Positions 8,213-16,028 of a stretch of 64,000 nt of DNA are shown here, one piece after another. Numbering within the stretch: position 1 is the first letter of the stretch; every line of letters starts with the position of its first letter. Made by a program: the position numbers and the translations under genes. The DNA is from Curtobacterium aurantiacum (lineage in GTDB: Bacteria; Actinomycetota; Actinomycetes; Actinomycetales; Microbacteriaceae). The notes below the pieces were generated by a model that saw only the letters and a program-made list of their open reading frames with translations, was not told the DNA's origin and did not search any database. The DNA lies in NCBI RefSeq assembly GCF_018598555.1, contig NZ_JAHEWN010000005.1, positions 62,001 through 126,000 on the forward strand, written 5' to 3'.

Positions 8213-9094
8213 TTGTTCTTCCACAAGCAGGAACTCCAGTTCAAGGCCACGCCCGACAAGCCCGACGCGATCTACGCCCGCAAGCTGCAGGAGGTGCTCG
8301 GTGGCCAGTACGGCGAGATCACCGTGGCGCTGCAGTACCAGTTCCAGGGGTGGAACATGCACATCCCCGGCAAGTACCGGGACATGGTCTTCGGCATCGG
8401 TGCCGAGGAGATGGGGCACGTCGAGATGCTCGCGACGATGATCGCCCAGCTGCTCGAGAAGTCCCCGCTCGGCATCACCGAGGACGCCCTGCAGGACGAC
8501 CCGACGGTCGCCGCGGTGGTCGGCGGGCAGGACCTGCAGCACGCCATCGTCGCGGGTGCGGGTGCCCGTGCGGCTGACAGCAACGGCAACCCCTGGCAGG
8601 GCTCGTACATCACCGCCAGCGGCAACCTGCTCGCCGACTTCACGGCGAACGAGAACGCCGAGATGCAGGGCCGGATCCAGGCCGCGCGACTCTACCACAT
8701 GACCGACGACCACGGCGTCCGTGACCTGCTGTCGTTCCTCATCGCACGCGACACGATGCACCAGAACATGTGGGCGACGGCTGCTGCCGAGCTCCGCGAG
8801 AAGGGCATCGAGGACTTCCCGGTCCCGAACAACTTCCCGCAGGCGAAGGAGAACCAGGAGGTCAACTACCAGTACCTCAACTTCTCCGACGGTGCCGAGG
8901 CGAAGAACGGCCCGTGGGCGAGTGGCCCGTCGTTCGACGGCAAGGGCGAGTACTCGTACCACGACGGCCCCACCACCTCGGCCGCGTACCCCCCGCCCAC
9001 GCACCCCGACGTCCGGCTCTACGGCACCACAGAGATCCCGAACGTCGTCGAGAAGACGGCCGGCCTGGTGCAGGACAAGCTGAACAAGGAGTAG
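8213..9094 (+). CDS. Manganese catalase (non-haem)
   Basis: 293 aa from a TTG start at 8213, chosen because AAGGAG at 8201-8206 sits 6 nt upstream and the protein then begins FFHKQELQF like other family members; longer upstream frames would add unrelated residues. Di-manganese ligands are visible on the four-helix bundle: E in GGQYGEITV, EE and H in GAEEMGHVEM, E in ENAEMQGRI and H in RDTMHQNMW. It dismutates hydrogen peroxide in the cytoplasm without haem. The C-terminal Pro/Gly-rich tail is typical of actinobacterial members. A long hairpin terminator follows. Confidence 0.95.
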   Translation: MFFHKQELQFKATPDKPDAIYARKLQEVLGGQYGEITVALQYQFQGWNMHIPGKYRDMVFGIGAEEMGHVEMLATMIAQLLEKSPLGITEDALQDDPTVAAVVGGQDLQHAIVAGAGARAADSNGNPWQGSYITASGNLLADFTANENAEMQGRIQAARLYHMTDDHGVRDLLSFLIARDTMHQNMWATAAAELREKGIEDFPVPNNFPQAKENQEVNYQYLNFSDGAEAKNGPWASGPSFDGKGEYSYHDGPTTSAAYPPPTHPDVRLYGTTEIPNVVEKTAGLVQDKLNKE

Positions 9095-9126
9095 TCCCGA
9101 CGGTCGCCCACGCGACCGACGGAACC

Positions 9127-9165
9127 ACGGGAGGCCCGGCGCACGACGTGCGCCGGGCCTCCCGT
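9127..9165. terminator. Bidirectional hairpin terminator
   Basis: An 18-bp perfect stem (core GGGAGGCCCGGCGCAC and its complement) closes on a 3-nt loop between the convergent manganese catalase and small membrane protein genes. There is no long U-tract on either strand. The GGGAGGCCCG start is shared with hairpins at 10977 and 60717. Confidence 0.8.
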
Positions 9166-9176
9166 CCGTCAGGTGG

Positions 9177-9503
9177 TCACCGCACCGGCGGGGCGGACCC
9201 GCCCACGGTCATCAGCGCCCCCGTCTCGGGTTCTTCGTCACGTGGTGCCTCGAAGATGCCCGAGTAGGCGCGGGCGGCGCTCCACCCGGCGATCAGCAGG
9301 GCCGTGCCGAGGACCGCGGCGACCCAGGGGGCCAGGAACGACTGCTCGACGAGCCGGGGCGCGGCGACCCAGGCCAGGAAGGTGCCGGTCAGGCTGCCGG
9401 TGGCTCCGAGGAGCACGGCGGTGCGCCGGTCCAGGCTCGTGAGCGCGAGCGCCGCGGTGACGACGAGGACGGCGACCACCGCGTTCAGCAGGACGGACGT
9501 CAT
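9177..9503 (-). CDS. Small three-helix membrane protein of unknown function
   Basis: 108 aa with three hydrophobic helices (about 5-25, 29-49 and 57-79) and a short acidic cytoplasmic tail. Its start lies 11 nt after the Hsp20 stop, with AGGAG 7 nt upstream of the ATG, so it is probably co-transcribed with the heat-shock gene. No family is recognised. Expression with Hsp20 suggests a membrane-stress role, but that is inference from position only. Confidence 0.7.
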   Translation of the reverse strand: MTSVLLNAVVAVLVVTAALALTSLDRRTAVLLGATGSLTGTFLAWVAAPRLVEQSFLAPWVAAVLGTALLIAGWSAARAYSGIFEAPRDEEPETGALMTVGGSAPPVR

Positions 9504-9514
9504 CGCTCAGCTCC

Positions 9515-9958
9515 TCACTCGGCGGTGGTGCCGGAACCGACCGCGAGCTGCTCGGATCCGCCGCCGACGGAGACGGCGATCTTGCGGGGCTTCGCGGACT
9601 CCTTGACCGGGATCGTGATGCTCAGCACGCCGTTGTCGTACCCGGCGGTGATGCGCTCGGCGTCCAGGCCGTCGCCGAGCGTGAGCTGCCGGACGAACGT
9701 GCCGGGCTGGCGCTCACGCGTGATCCACTGCGAGCCCTCCGGGGCACCGAGGGTGCGCTCGGCGCGGATCGTCAGGACGGAGCCGTCCACGTCGATGTCG
9801 ACGGAGCCCGGGTCGATGCCGGGCAGGTCGACGTCGAGGACGTAGTGGTCCCCGGTGCGGTACAGGTCCATCGGCATCGAGCGCGGGCCGGCGGCGGTGC
9901 CGAGGAGCGAACCCGCGAGTCGGTCGAGCTCGCGGAACGGGTCGAAGTTCATCGTCAT
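9515..9958 (-). CDS. Hsp20/alpha-crystallin small heat-shock protein
   Basis: 147 aa. N-terminal NFDPFRELDRL is followed by the alpha-crystallin domain (about 35-130): LDVDLPGIDPGSVDIDVDG, LTIRAER, and the NGVLSITIPV strand before a short C-terminal extension. It is an ATP-independent holdase that keeps unfolding proteins soluble. ATG 9958 is chosen over ATG 9952 because GAAGGAG lies 9 nt upstream of it. Both a HAIR and a CIRCE element sit in its promoter, pointing to combined HspR and HrcA repression. Confidence 0.95.
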   Translation of the reverse strand: MTMNFDPFRELDRLAGSLLGTAAGPRSMPMDLYRTGDHYVLDVDLPGIDPGSVDIDVDGSVLTIRAERTLGAPEGSQWITRERQPGTFVRQLTLGDGLDAERITAGYDNGVLSITIPVKESAKPRKIAVSVGGGSEQLAVGSGTTAE

Positions 9959-9983
9959 CGAAATCAACTCCTTCGTGGTTCTC

Positions 9984-10004
9984 GTTGAGTCCCCTCGACT
10001 CAAC
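9984..10004. promoter_or_regulatory. HAIR-like operator (HspR site)
   Basis: GTTGAGT-N7-ACTCAAC is a perfect inverted repeat matching the HspR HAIR consensus (CTTGAGT-N7-ACTCAAG) at all but the outermost pair. It lies just downstream of the predicted -10 box, in the transcription start region of the Hsp20 gene. Confidence 0.8.
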
Positions 10005-10012
10005 TGCCACCG

Positions 10013-10041
10013 TTTTAGCACTCGACCCTTGTGAGTGCCAA
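10013..10041 (-). promoter_or_regulatory. CIRCE element overlapping the Hsp20 promoter
   Basis: TTAGCACTC-N9-GAGTGCCAA at 10015-10041 matches the HrcA CIRCE consensus at 17 of 18 arm positions. On the minus strand it coincides with a plausible promoter: -35 TTGGCA (10041-10036), 17-nt spacer, -10 CTAAAA (10018-10013). HrcA binding would therefore block RNA polymerase directly. Confidence 0.85.
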
Positions 10042-10107
10042 AAGAACGCTCAGAGGACGCCGAGAACCGTTCGGCGCGCAAAACGTACACAGTGCAAATG
10101 GTTCGTT

Positions 10108-10139
10108 GAACTGACCGTTCACTTTGTGAAAGAGTTCAG
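10108..10139. promoter_or_regulatory. Nested palindrome upstream of the MarR operon
   Basis: Outer arms TGAACT and AGTTCA enclose an inner repeat TTCAC-TTT-GTGAA. The site lies about 45 nt upstream of the small ORF that precedes the MarR gene, so it is a candidate MarR autoregulatory operator. No gene product has been shown to bind it. Confidence 0.5.
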
Positions 10140-10184
10140 CCGTCCGCAGGGGACACACGGCAAGCGAGAAGGGCGGGACACGAC

Positions 10185-10367
10185 ATGCACAGCACGTACT
10201 CCGGGATGCCTCGGACGGCACGGATCGGTGGCAGCCACACGCGCGTCGGTCTCACCGACCCGGCGATCATCGACGCGTACGTCGCGCGTCGCATCCAGGA
10301 CCCGTCGCTGCTCGCCGGTCGTTCCGAGCCGTCCTACGCGGACTTCTTCACCACCCCTGCCGCATAG
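10185..10367 (+). CDS. Small protein of unknown function (60 aa)
   Basis: 60 aa with no membrane segment; Arg/Thr-rich N-terminus, then an acidic and aromatic C-terminal half (LTDPAIIDAYVARRIQDPSL). A purine-rich GAAGGGCGGGA lies upstream of the ATG. It ends 18 nt before the MarR gene and shares its promoter region, so it is likely the first gene of that operon. No recognisable family; it could also be a translated leader. Confidence 0.55.
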   Translation: MHSTYSGMPRTARIGGSHTRVGLTDPAIIDAYVARRIQDPSLLAGRSEPSYADFFTTPAA

Positions 10368-10385
10368 CAAGGAGCGCATGACCCC

Positions 10386-10922
10386 ATGCCGTTGACCGTC
10401 GTCCGTCGAGAGCACGTCCACCTCTACGCCCGCGAACCAGAGTCCCGGGCCGCGAAGACCGCCGTCGAGGCGCTGCTCCGCCTGCAGCACGCCGAGGACC
10501 AGCAGATCGAGTCCGCCCGCATCGAGAGCGGCCTGTCGAAGAACGAGTTCCTCGCGGTCCGGTACATGCTCCAGGCGCACCGGGACGGCCGGACGATGGG
10601 GCCGAAGGACCTCGCCGTCATGCTCGCCGTCTCGAACGCCTCGGTCACCAAGATCGTTGACGGGCTCGTGCAGAAGGGGCTGCTGTCGCGCACGGCGCAC
10701 CCGACCGACCGTCGTGCGCAGGTGCTCGCCCCGACCGACCAGGCCGCCGAGAAGATCGACGCCTCGTACGCGCGCTTCCACGCGGCCGTCGTCGAGGTGC
10801 TCGAGCAACTGCCCGACGCGGACAACGCGATCCTGGCGGACTCGCTCACGAAGATCGTCGACGCGCTCGCCGCGGGCTCGCCCGCGCCGGTCGACGAGTA
10901 CACGGTCGACGACGAGGACTGA
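10386..10922 (+). CDS. MarR-family transcriptional regulator
   Basis: 178 aa. A winged HTH is visible from SKNEFLAVRYMLQ through the recognition helix LAVSNASVTKIVDGLV and the wing residues HPTDRRAQVL. AAGGAG at 10369-10374 is 11 nt upstream of ATG 10386. A five-codon frame from ATG 10378 (MTPCR) overlaps the start in another register. The long N-terminal extension before the HTH (about 45 residues) is unusual for MarR. Ligand unknown; the palindrome at 10108 may be its operator. Confidence 0.85.
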   Translation: MPLTVVRREHVHLYAREPESRAAKTAVEALLRLQHAEDQQIESARIESGLSKNEFLAVRYMLQAHRDGRTMGPKDLAVMLAVSNASVTKIVDGLVQKGLLSRTAHPTDRRAQVLAPTDQAAEKIDASYARFHAAVVEVLEQLPDADNAILADSLTKIVDALAAGSPAPVDEYTVDDED

Positions 10923-10976
10923 CGCGAGCGCACCCGGCTGACGCGGCCCGGCCGGTGCGACGCGACCCGGTGCGGA

Positions 10977-11012
10977 CGGGAGGCCCGTGGTGCGCCCGCC
11001 ACGGGCCTCCCG
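10977..11012. terminator. Hairpin terminator, GGAGGCCCGTGG family
   Basis: A 14-bp perfect stem (GGGAGGCCCGTGG with its complement plus one outer C-G pair) and an 8-nt loop follow the MarR gene and are followed by AGAAAAACC. The arm sequence recurs at 60717 and, degraded, at 20942. Confidence 0.75.
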
Positions 11013-11017
11013 AGAAA

Positions 11018-11036
11018 AACCTTCCAGCGGTAAGTT
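11018..11036. promoter_or_regulatory. Imperfect inverted repeat before the TetR gene
   Basis: AACCTTCC-N3-GGTAAGTT pairs at 6 of 8 arm positions and lies 7 nt before the TetR start, where an autoregulatory operator would be expected. Confidence 0.4.
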
Positions 11037-11042
11037 GGGTGC

Positions 11043-11657
11043 ATGACCCACCCCGCGGACGACGCCGACGCGGCCCAGCCGCGCCGCGGCGGGTACCGCA
11101 AGGGCGCCGAGCGGCGCACCCAGATCCTCGACGAGATGATCCGCATGGTGGCGGAGCAGGGCGTCGACGCATCGTCGCTCCGCTCGGTGGCCGAGGCCCT
11201 CGGGATCACGCACGCGGCACTCCGCCACTACTTCCCGAGCCGCGACGAACTGCTGCTCGCGGTCTACCGCGAGCACGAGGTCCGTGAGCAGGGCGCGCCC
11301 GACCGGATGAAGTCGGCGATCGGCGACATGCGCGAGAGCGCGTCGCGCAACCGGGCCGTGCCGGGGCTCGTGCAGCTGTACACGACCCTCGCGGCCGACG
11401 CCGTGCAGGAGGGCCACCCGGCCACGCGGGAATTCATGCGCGAGCGGTTCGCCCGGCTGCGTGCGGAGCTCGCCGCGTTGATCGAGGCGGACCAGGCGAG
11501 CGGCCGGATCCGTGCCGACCTGGACCCGGTCGACCTGGCGAGCCTGAGCATCGCGGCGTCCGACGGGCTGCAGGTCCAGTGGTTGCTCGACCCCGACGCC
11601 GTCGACGGCGAGCGGGTGCTGCGACTGCTCGAGCAGCTCGTCCCGCCGGTGCGCTGA
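11043..11657 (+). CDS. TetR/AcrR-family transcriptional regulator
   Basis: 204 aa. The N-terminal TetR HTH runs from RRTQILDEMIRMVAEQG to the recognition helix GITHAALRHYFPSRDELL; the C-terminal domain is all-alpha with no recognisable ligand pocket. It stands alone between two hairpin-bounded units, 59 nt upstream of the debranching enzyme gene, so it could regulate GlgX or itself. Target is inference. Confidence 0.88.
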   Translation: MTHPADDADAAQPRRGGYRKGAERRTQILDEMIRMVAEQGVDASSLRSVAEALGITHAALRHYFPSRDELLLAVYREHEVREQGAPDRMKSAIGDMRESASRNRAVPGLVQLYTTLAADAVQEGHPATREFMRERFARLRAELAALIEADQASGRIRADLDPVDLASLSIAASDGLQVQWLLDPDAVDGERVLRLLEQLVPPVR

Positions 11658-11716
11658 GCGGCCAGGGGTACGCCCAGACCGCCGGTGGCACAGCGACCGG
11701 CCGGTAGAAGGGCAGC

Positions 11717-13735
11717 ATGACCACTTCCACGCGCACCCCGCTCGGCGTCACGCTCGTCGACGGGGGCGCCAACGTCGCCCTGTTCTCGAGCACCGCCGAG
11801 CGGGTCGAGTTCTGCACCTTCGACGACGACGGCACCGAGCACCGCACCGAGCTCCGCAACCGCACCGGCTACACCTTCCACGACGTCGTGCCCGGCGTGA
11901 CCATCGGCACCCGCTACGGCTTCCGCGTGCACGGAGCGTGGGACCCCGCGAACGGCCTGCGCCACAACGGCGCGAAGCTCCTGCTCGACCCCTACGCCAC
12001 GGCCGTCGACGGCACCTACGAGTGGGGCCAGGCCCTGTTCGGCCACGACATGGACAATCCTGAGCAGCTGGACGACACCGACTCGGCCAGCGCGATGCCG
12101 AAGTCCGTCGTCGCCGACCGGTCCTTCGACTGGGACGGTGACACCCTGCTGCGGACCCCGCTCGCCGACACCGTCGTGTACGAGGTGCACGTCAAGGGCT
12201 TCACGAAGCAGCACCCGGACGTCCCCGAGGAGATCCGCGGCACCTACGCTGGCATGGCCCACCCTGCCGCGATCAAGCACCTCACCGACCTCGGCGTCAC
12301 CGCCGTCGAGCTGCTGCCGACGCACCAGTTCGTGCAGGACTCGACGCTCCTCGACAAGGGGCTCCGCAACTACTGGGGCTACAACAGCATCGGCTTCTTC
12401 GCGCCGCACGACGAGTACTCGTCCGCAGGCAGCGCCGGGCAGCAGGTCGCCGAGTTCAAGGCGATGGTCAAGGCCCTGCACGCCGCGGGGCTCGAGGTCA
12501 TCATGGACGTCGTCTACAACCACACCGCCGAGGGCAACCACATGGGCCCGACGCTGTCGTTCAAGGGGATCGACAACCGGTCGTACTACCGGCTGGTCGA
12601 GGGTGACGAGGCCAACTACTTCGACACCACCGGCACCGGCAACAGCCTGAACGTCGGGCACCCGGCGGCCCTCGGGCTCATCATGGACTCGCTCCGCTAC
12701 TGGGTCGAGGAGATGCACGTCGACGGCTTCCGGTTCGACCTGGCCACGACGCTCACCCGCCAGGACGGCGAGGCCGAGAAGCACTCCGCGTTCCTCGACA
12801 TCATCCACCAGGACCCCGTGCTGCGCGAGGTCAAGATGATCGCCGAGCCGTGGGACACCGCCGGCTACCAGGTGGGCGGGTTCCCGGCCGACTGGTCCGA
12901 GTGGAACGGCAAGTACCGCGACGACCTCCGTGCCTTCTGGCGCGGCGACGAGGGCGCGCTCGGCGACGCCGTCCAGCGGGTCCTCGGCAGCCCGGACGTC
13001 TACGAGGGTTCGCGCCGCTCGCCGCTCTGCTCGATCGACTTCGTGACCGCCCACGACGGTTTCACGCTGGCCGACCTGACGATGTACGCCGACAAGCACA
13101 ACGAGGCGAACGGCGAGGACAACAACGACGGTGAGAGCGACAACACCTCGTTCAACGGCGGCATCGAGGGGCCGACCGACGACGGCGCGGTGAACGACTA
13201 CCGAGACCGCCAGCGCCGCAACTTCCTCGGCACCCTGCTGCTCTCCGCCGGTGTGCCGATGATCCTGGGCGGCGACGAGCTCGCGCGGTCGCAGGGCGGC
13301 AACAACAACGCGTACTGCCAGGACGACGAGATCTCGTGGTTCGACTGGGCCGCGGCCGACCAGGACCTGCTCGCCTTCACCACGGCGGCGATCGCGTTCC
13401 GTCGAGAGCACCAGGCGCTGCGTCCGGAGTGGTTCCGCACCGCGCCCGGTGACTCGGAGTCGACGGTGACCGTGCTCCGTGCCGACGCCGCCGGGTTCGA
13501 GGACGGCGACTGGGCCGACGGTGGCAACCGGGCCGTGACGCTCGTGCTGCACCAGGGCGACGACACCGTGGCCGTGCTGCTGAACGCGTCGGACACCACG
13601 GTGGAGTTCACGCTGCCGGAGCGTCCGGGTGGGGGCAGCTGGTCCCTCGGGCTGTCGAGCGACCCCGACCAGGCCGTGGTGGGCGACGCGGCGACGCTGC
13701 TCGTGCGCGACGCGTCCTTCACCGCGTTGGTCTGA
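11717..13735 (+). CDS. glgX: Glycogen debranching enzyme GlgX (GH13 isoamylase type)
   Basis: 672 aa, close to the usual 650-720. An N-terminal CBM48-like domain (1 to about 150) precedes the GH13 barrel. Region I VVYNHTAEG (about 264-275), nucleophile Asp in GFRFDLATTL (about 340), acid/base Glu in IAEPWDTAGY (about 376) and the transition-state HD in TAHDGFTLADL (about 444) are intact. It hydrolyses alpha-1,6 branches of glycogen limit dextrin in the cytoplasm. It is alone here, without other glg genes. A purine-rich AGAAGGGCAGC precedes the ATG. Confidence 0.93.
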   Translation: MTTSTRTPLGVTLVDGGANVALFSSTAERVEFCTFDDDGTEHRTELRNRTGYTFHDVVPGVTIGTRYGFRVHGAWDPANGLRHNGAKLLLDPYATAVDGTYEWGQALFGHDMDNPEQLDDTDSASAMPKSVVADRSFDWDGDTLLRTPLADTVVYEVHVKGFTKQHPDVPEEIRGTYAGMAHPAAIKHLTDLGVTAVELLPTHQFVQDSTLLDKGLRNYWGYNSIGFFAPHDEYSSAGSAGQQVAEFKAMVKALHAAGLEVIMDVVYNHTAEGNHMGPTLSFKGIDNRSYYRLVEGDEANYFDTTGTGNSLNVGHPAALGLIMDSLRYWVEEMHVDGFRFDLATTLTRQDGEAEKHSAFLDIIHQDPVLREVKMIAEPWDTAGYQVGGFPADWSEWNGKYRDDLRAFWRGDEGALGDAVQRVLGSPDVYEGSRRSPLCSIDFVTAHDGFTLADLTMYADKHNEANGEDNNDGESDNTSFNGGIEGPTDDGAVNDYRDRQRRNFLGTLLLSAGVPMILGGDELARSQGGNNNAYCQDDEISWFDWAAADQDLLAFTTAAIAFRREHQALRPEWFRTAPGDSESTVTVLRADAAGFEDGDWADGGNRAVTLVLHQGDDTVAVLLNASDTTVEFTLPERPGGGSWSLGLSSDPDQAVVGDAATLLVRDASFTALV

Positions 13736-13791
13736 CGGGTTCGGGGGCTGCGGTTCGCGTCCCGCTGTTCGTGTCGCGCTGCTTCGCTTGG

Positions 13792-13840
13792 TGAGCAGAA
13801 ATGGTCGGGTTCCCGTTCGGGACCCGACCATTCCTGCTCA
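13792..13840. terminator. Long hairpin terminator, TGAGCAG/ATGGTCGGGT family, copy 1
   Basis: Roughly a 24-bp stem with one mismatch and one bulge (outer TGAGCAG, middle ATGGTCGGG, inner CCCG) lies between the convergent GlgX and ctaD genes. A nearly identical copy is at 17338. Confidence 0.8.
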
Positions 13841-13853
13841 GCAAGTGCCGCCG

Positions 13854-15617
13854 TCAGAACTTCTGGTCGGTGTCCTTCGGGTTGCGGGTCTTGCCCGTGG
13901 CCTGGTCGTGGGTGGCCGCGTCGGGGGCGTCCATCGCCGGACCCACCCCGACCGGGACACCGGCCTCGGGGTGGTTCAGGTCGAACGCCGGCGACTCCGA
14001 CCGGATCCGCGGCACCGATGTGAAGTTGTGCCGGGGCGGCGGGCAGCTCGTCGCCCACTCGAGCGACCGGCCGTAGCCCCACGGGTCGTTGACGAGCACC
14101 TTGTGACCCTTCCGCATCGTCTGCACGATGTTCAGGAAGAACGGGATCATCGACGCGGCCGTCAGGATCGCACCCACCGTCGAGACCTCGTGCAGCCAGG
14201 TGAAGTCGTCCTCCTCGAGGTAGCTGGCGTACCGGCGGGGCATCCCGATCACCCCGAGCCAGTGCTGGATGAGGAACGTCATGTGGAACCCGATGAAGAG
14301 CATCCAGAAGTGCACCTTGCCGAGCCGTTCGCCGAGCATCTTGCCGGTGAACTTCGGCCACCAGAAGTAGAAGCCCGAGAACATCGCGAAGACGACGGTC
14401 CCGAAGACGACGTAGTGGAAGTGCGCCACGACGAAGTAGGTGTCGTGGACGTGGAAGTCGAGCGGCGGCGACGCCAGGATCACGCCGGTCAGCCCACCGA
14501 ACGTGAAGGTCACCAGGAACCCGATCGCCCACAGGATCGGTGTCTCGAACGTCACCGAACCGCGCCACATCGTGCCGACCCAGTTGAAGATCTTCACGCC
14601 CGTCGGCACCGCGATGAGCATCGTGAGCAGGGAGAACCACGGCAGCAGGACCCCACCGGTCGCGAACATGTGGTGCGCCCAGACGGTGATCGACAGGGCG
14701 GCGATCGAGATGGTCGCGTACACGAGCGTCTTGTACCCGAAGATCGGCTTCCGGCTGAACGCGGGGAAGACCTCGGAGACGATGCCGAAGAACGGCAGGG
14801 CGATCACGTAGACCTCGGGGTGCCCGAAGAACCAGAACAGGTGCTGCCACAGCAGCGGACCACCGTTCGCCGGGTTGAAGATCTGCGCGTCGAAGACCCG
14901 GTCGAGCAGCAGACCGAACAGCGCCACCGCCAGCACCGGGAACGCCATGAGCACGAGGATCGACGTGATGAGCACGTTCCAGGTGAAGATCGGCATCCGG
15001 AACATGGTCATGCCCGGCGCGCGCATCGTCACCACGGTGGTGATGAAGTTCACGGAGCCGAGGATGGTGCTGAACCCCGTCATGCTCAGGCCGGCTACCC
15101 AGAGGTGCCCGCCGACGCCCGGCTCGAAGGTCGTGTCGGACAACGGCGCGTAGGCCGTCCACCCGAACGCCGCCGCCCCGCCCGGTGTCAGGAACCCGCC
15201 CATCGCCACCAGGCTGCCGACCGCGTACAGCCAGTACGAGAACGCGTTCAGCCGGGGGAACGCGACGTCCGGCGCCCCGAGCTGCAGGGGCATGATCGCG
15301 TTGGCGAAGCCGGCGAACAACGGCGTCGCGAACAGCAGCAGCATGACCGTGCCGTGCATGGTCAGCAGCTGGTTGTACTCCTCGCGCGTCTCGAGCACAT
15401 CGAGCCCGGGCGTGAACAGCTCGGTCCGCATCACCACGGCCATGACACCGGCCAGGCAGAAGTACCCGAACGACGTCACCAGGTACAGGTTCCCGATCGT
15501 CTTGTGGTCGGTGGAGGTGTGCCAGTGCACGAAGCGCGCGCCCAGGCGGACGGGGTGCTTCGGCCCGATCTCGGACGGCTCCTCGCCGAGGACGGGTGGG
15601 TTCCTGAGGTCGGTCAT
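13854..15617 (-). CDS. ctaD: Cytochrome c oxidase subunit I (aa3 type), stand-alone copy
   Basis: 587 aa with 12 hydrophobic helices. Haem and copper ligands are all present: His in [10 protein letters not shown] (haem a), HPEVY (CuB His and the cross-linked Tyr), WAHHMFATG (CuB His pair) and [16 protein letters not shown] (haem a3/a). It reduces oxygen to water and pumps protons in the cytoplasmic membrane. GGGAGC lies just upstream of the ATG. No ctaC, ctaE or qcr genes are adjacent, so this is an isolated copy, either the only one (as in Corynebacterium and Mycobacterium) or a second isoform. Confidence 0.95.
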   Translation of the reverse strand: MTDLRNPPVLGEEPSEIGPKHPVRLGARFVHWHTSTDHKTIGNLYLVTSFGYFCLAGVMAVVMRTELFTPGLDVLETREEYNQLLTMHGTVMLLLFATPLFAGFANAIMPLQLGAPDVAFPRLNAFSYWLYAVGSLVAMGGFLTPGGAAAFGWTAYAPLSDTTFEPGVGGHLWVAGLSMTGFSTILGSVNFITTVVTMRAPGMTMFRMPIFTWNVLITSILVLMAFPVLAVALFGLLLDRVFDAQIFNPANGGPLLWQHLFWFFGHPEVYVIALPFFGIVSEVFPAFSRKPIFGYKTLVYATISIAALSITVWAHHMFATGGVLLPWFSLLTMLIAVPTGVKIFNWVGTMWRGSVTFETPILWAIGFLVTFTFGGLTGVILASPPLDFHVHDTYFVVAHFHYVVFGTVVFAMFSGFYFWWPKFTGKMLGERLGKVHFWMLFIGFHMTFLIQHWLGVIGMPRRYASYLEEDDFTWLHEVSTVGAILTAASMIPFFLNIVQTMRKGHKVLVNDPWGYGRSLEWATSCPPPRHNFTSVPRIRSESPAFDLNHPEAGVPVGVGPAMDAPDAATHDQATGKTRNPKDTDQKF

Positions 15618-15737
15618 GGGGTGCTCCCATCGGTTCGTTCGGAAAGCGCGACGCTGATCGAGCCGTCATCTCCGGTCAGGTTGATTCTGTCCATCGGGTG
15701 CGCAGAGTGTCCCAAGGAAAGAGTCGGAGGCAGCGAG

Positions 15738-16028
15738 ATGTGGATACGTGTGGTGCTGCCTCGGGAGGTCCAGGCGAAGAAACTCCCCGGCGTGCTGCGT
15801 CGGGCATGGCTGGCGGGCTTCTCGACCCGCGTCCTGCCGGTGCGGCCCGCCGGGTGCGACGACCCTGCATGGACCCCCGTCGAGTTCCTGCTCGACGTCG
15901 AGTCGCCGAACACCGGGTGGGCCGAGGCGTTCGAGATCGAGTTCACGAGCGCGATGACGCCCCGCTGCCGACGATCGATCCGGGGCCGCGGGTGCCGTCT
16001 CGAGCCCATCAGCGCTCCGCTCCGGTGA
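15738..16028 (+). CDS. Hypothetical protein (96 aa)
   Basis: 96 aa from ATG 15738 with an excellent GGAGG 7 nt upstream. Basic N-terminus (MWIRVVLPREVQAKK), a central acidic stretch and a Cys/Arg-rich C-terminus (TPRCRRSIRGRGCRL); no membrane segment. Divergent from ctaD across a 120-nt promoter region, and its last 20 nt overlap the 3' end of the convergent ligase gene. No family recognised. The RBS is the main support for it being real. Confidence 0.6.
   Translation: MWIRVVLPREVQAKKLPGVLRRAWLAGFSTRVLPVRPAGCDDPAWTPVEFLLDVESPNTGWAEAFEIEFTSAMTPRCRRSIRGRGCRLEPISAPLR

Noticed and set aside
6699..8441. A 580-codon plus-strand frame opposite the histidine kinase
   Set aside because: Acidic/Gly-rich shadow; runs into the manganese catalase gene in the wrong frame.
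11264..13831. An 855-codon minus-strand frame opposite the TetR and GlgX genes
   Set aside because: Antisense shadow; no recognisable domain, while the plus-strand GlgX has complete catalytic motifs.
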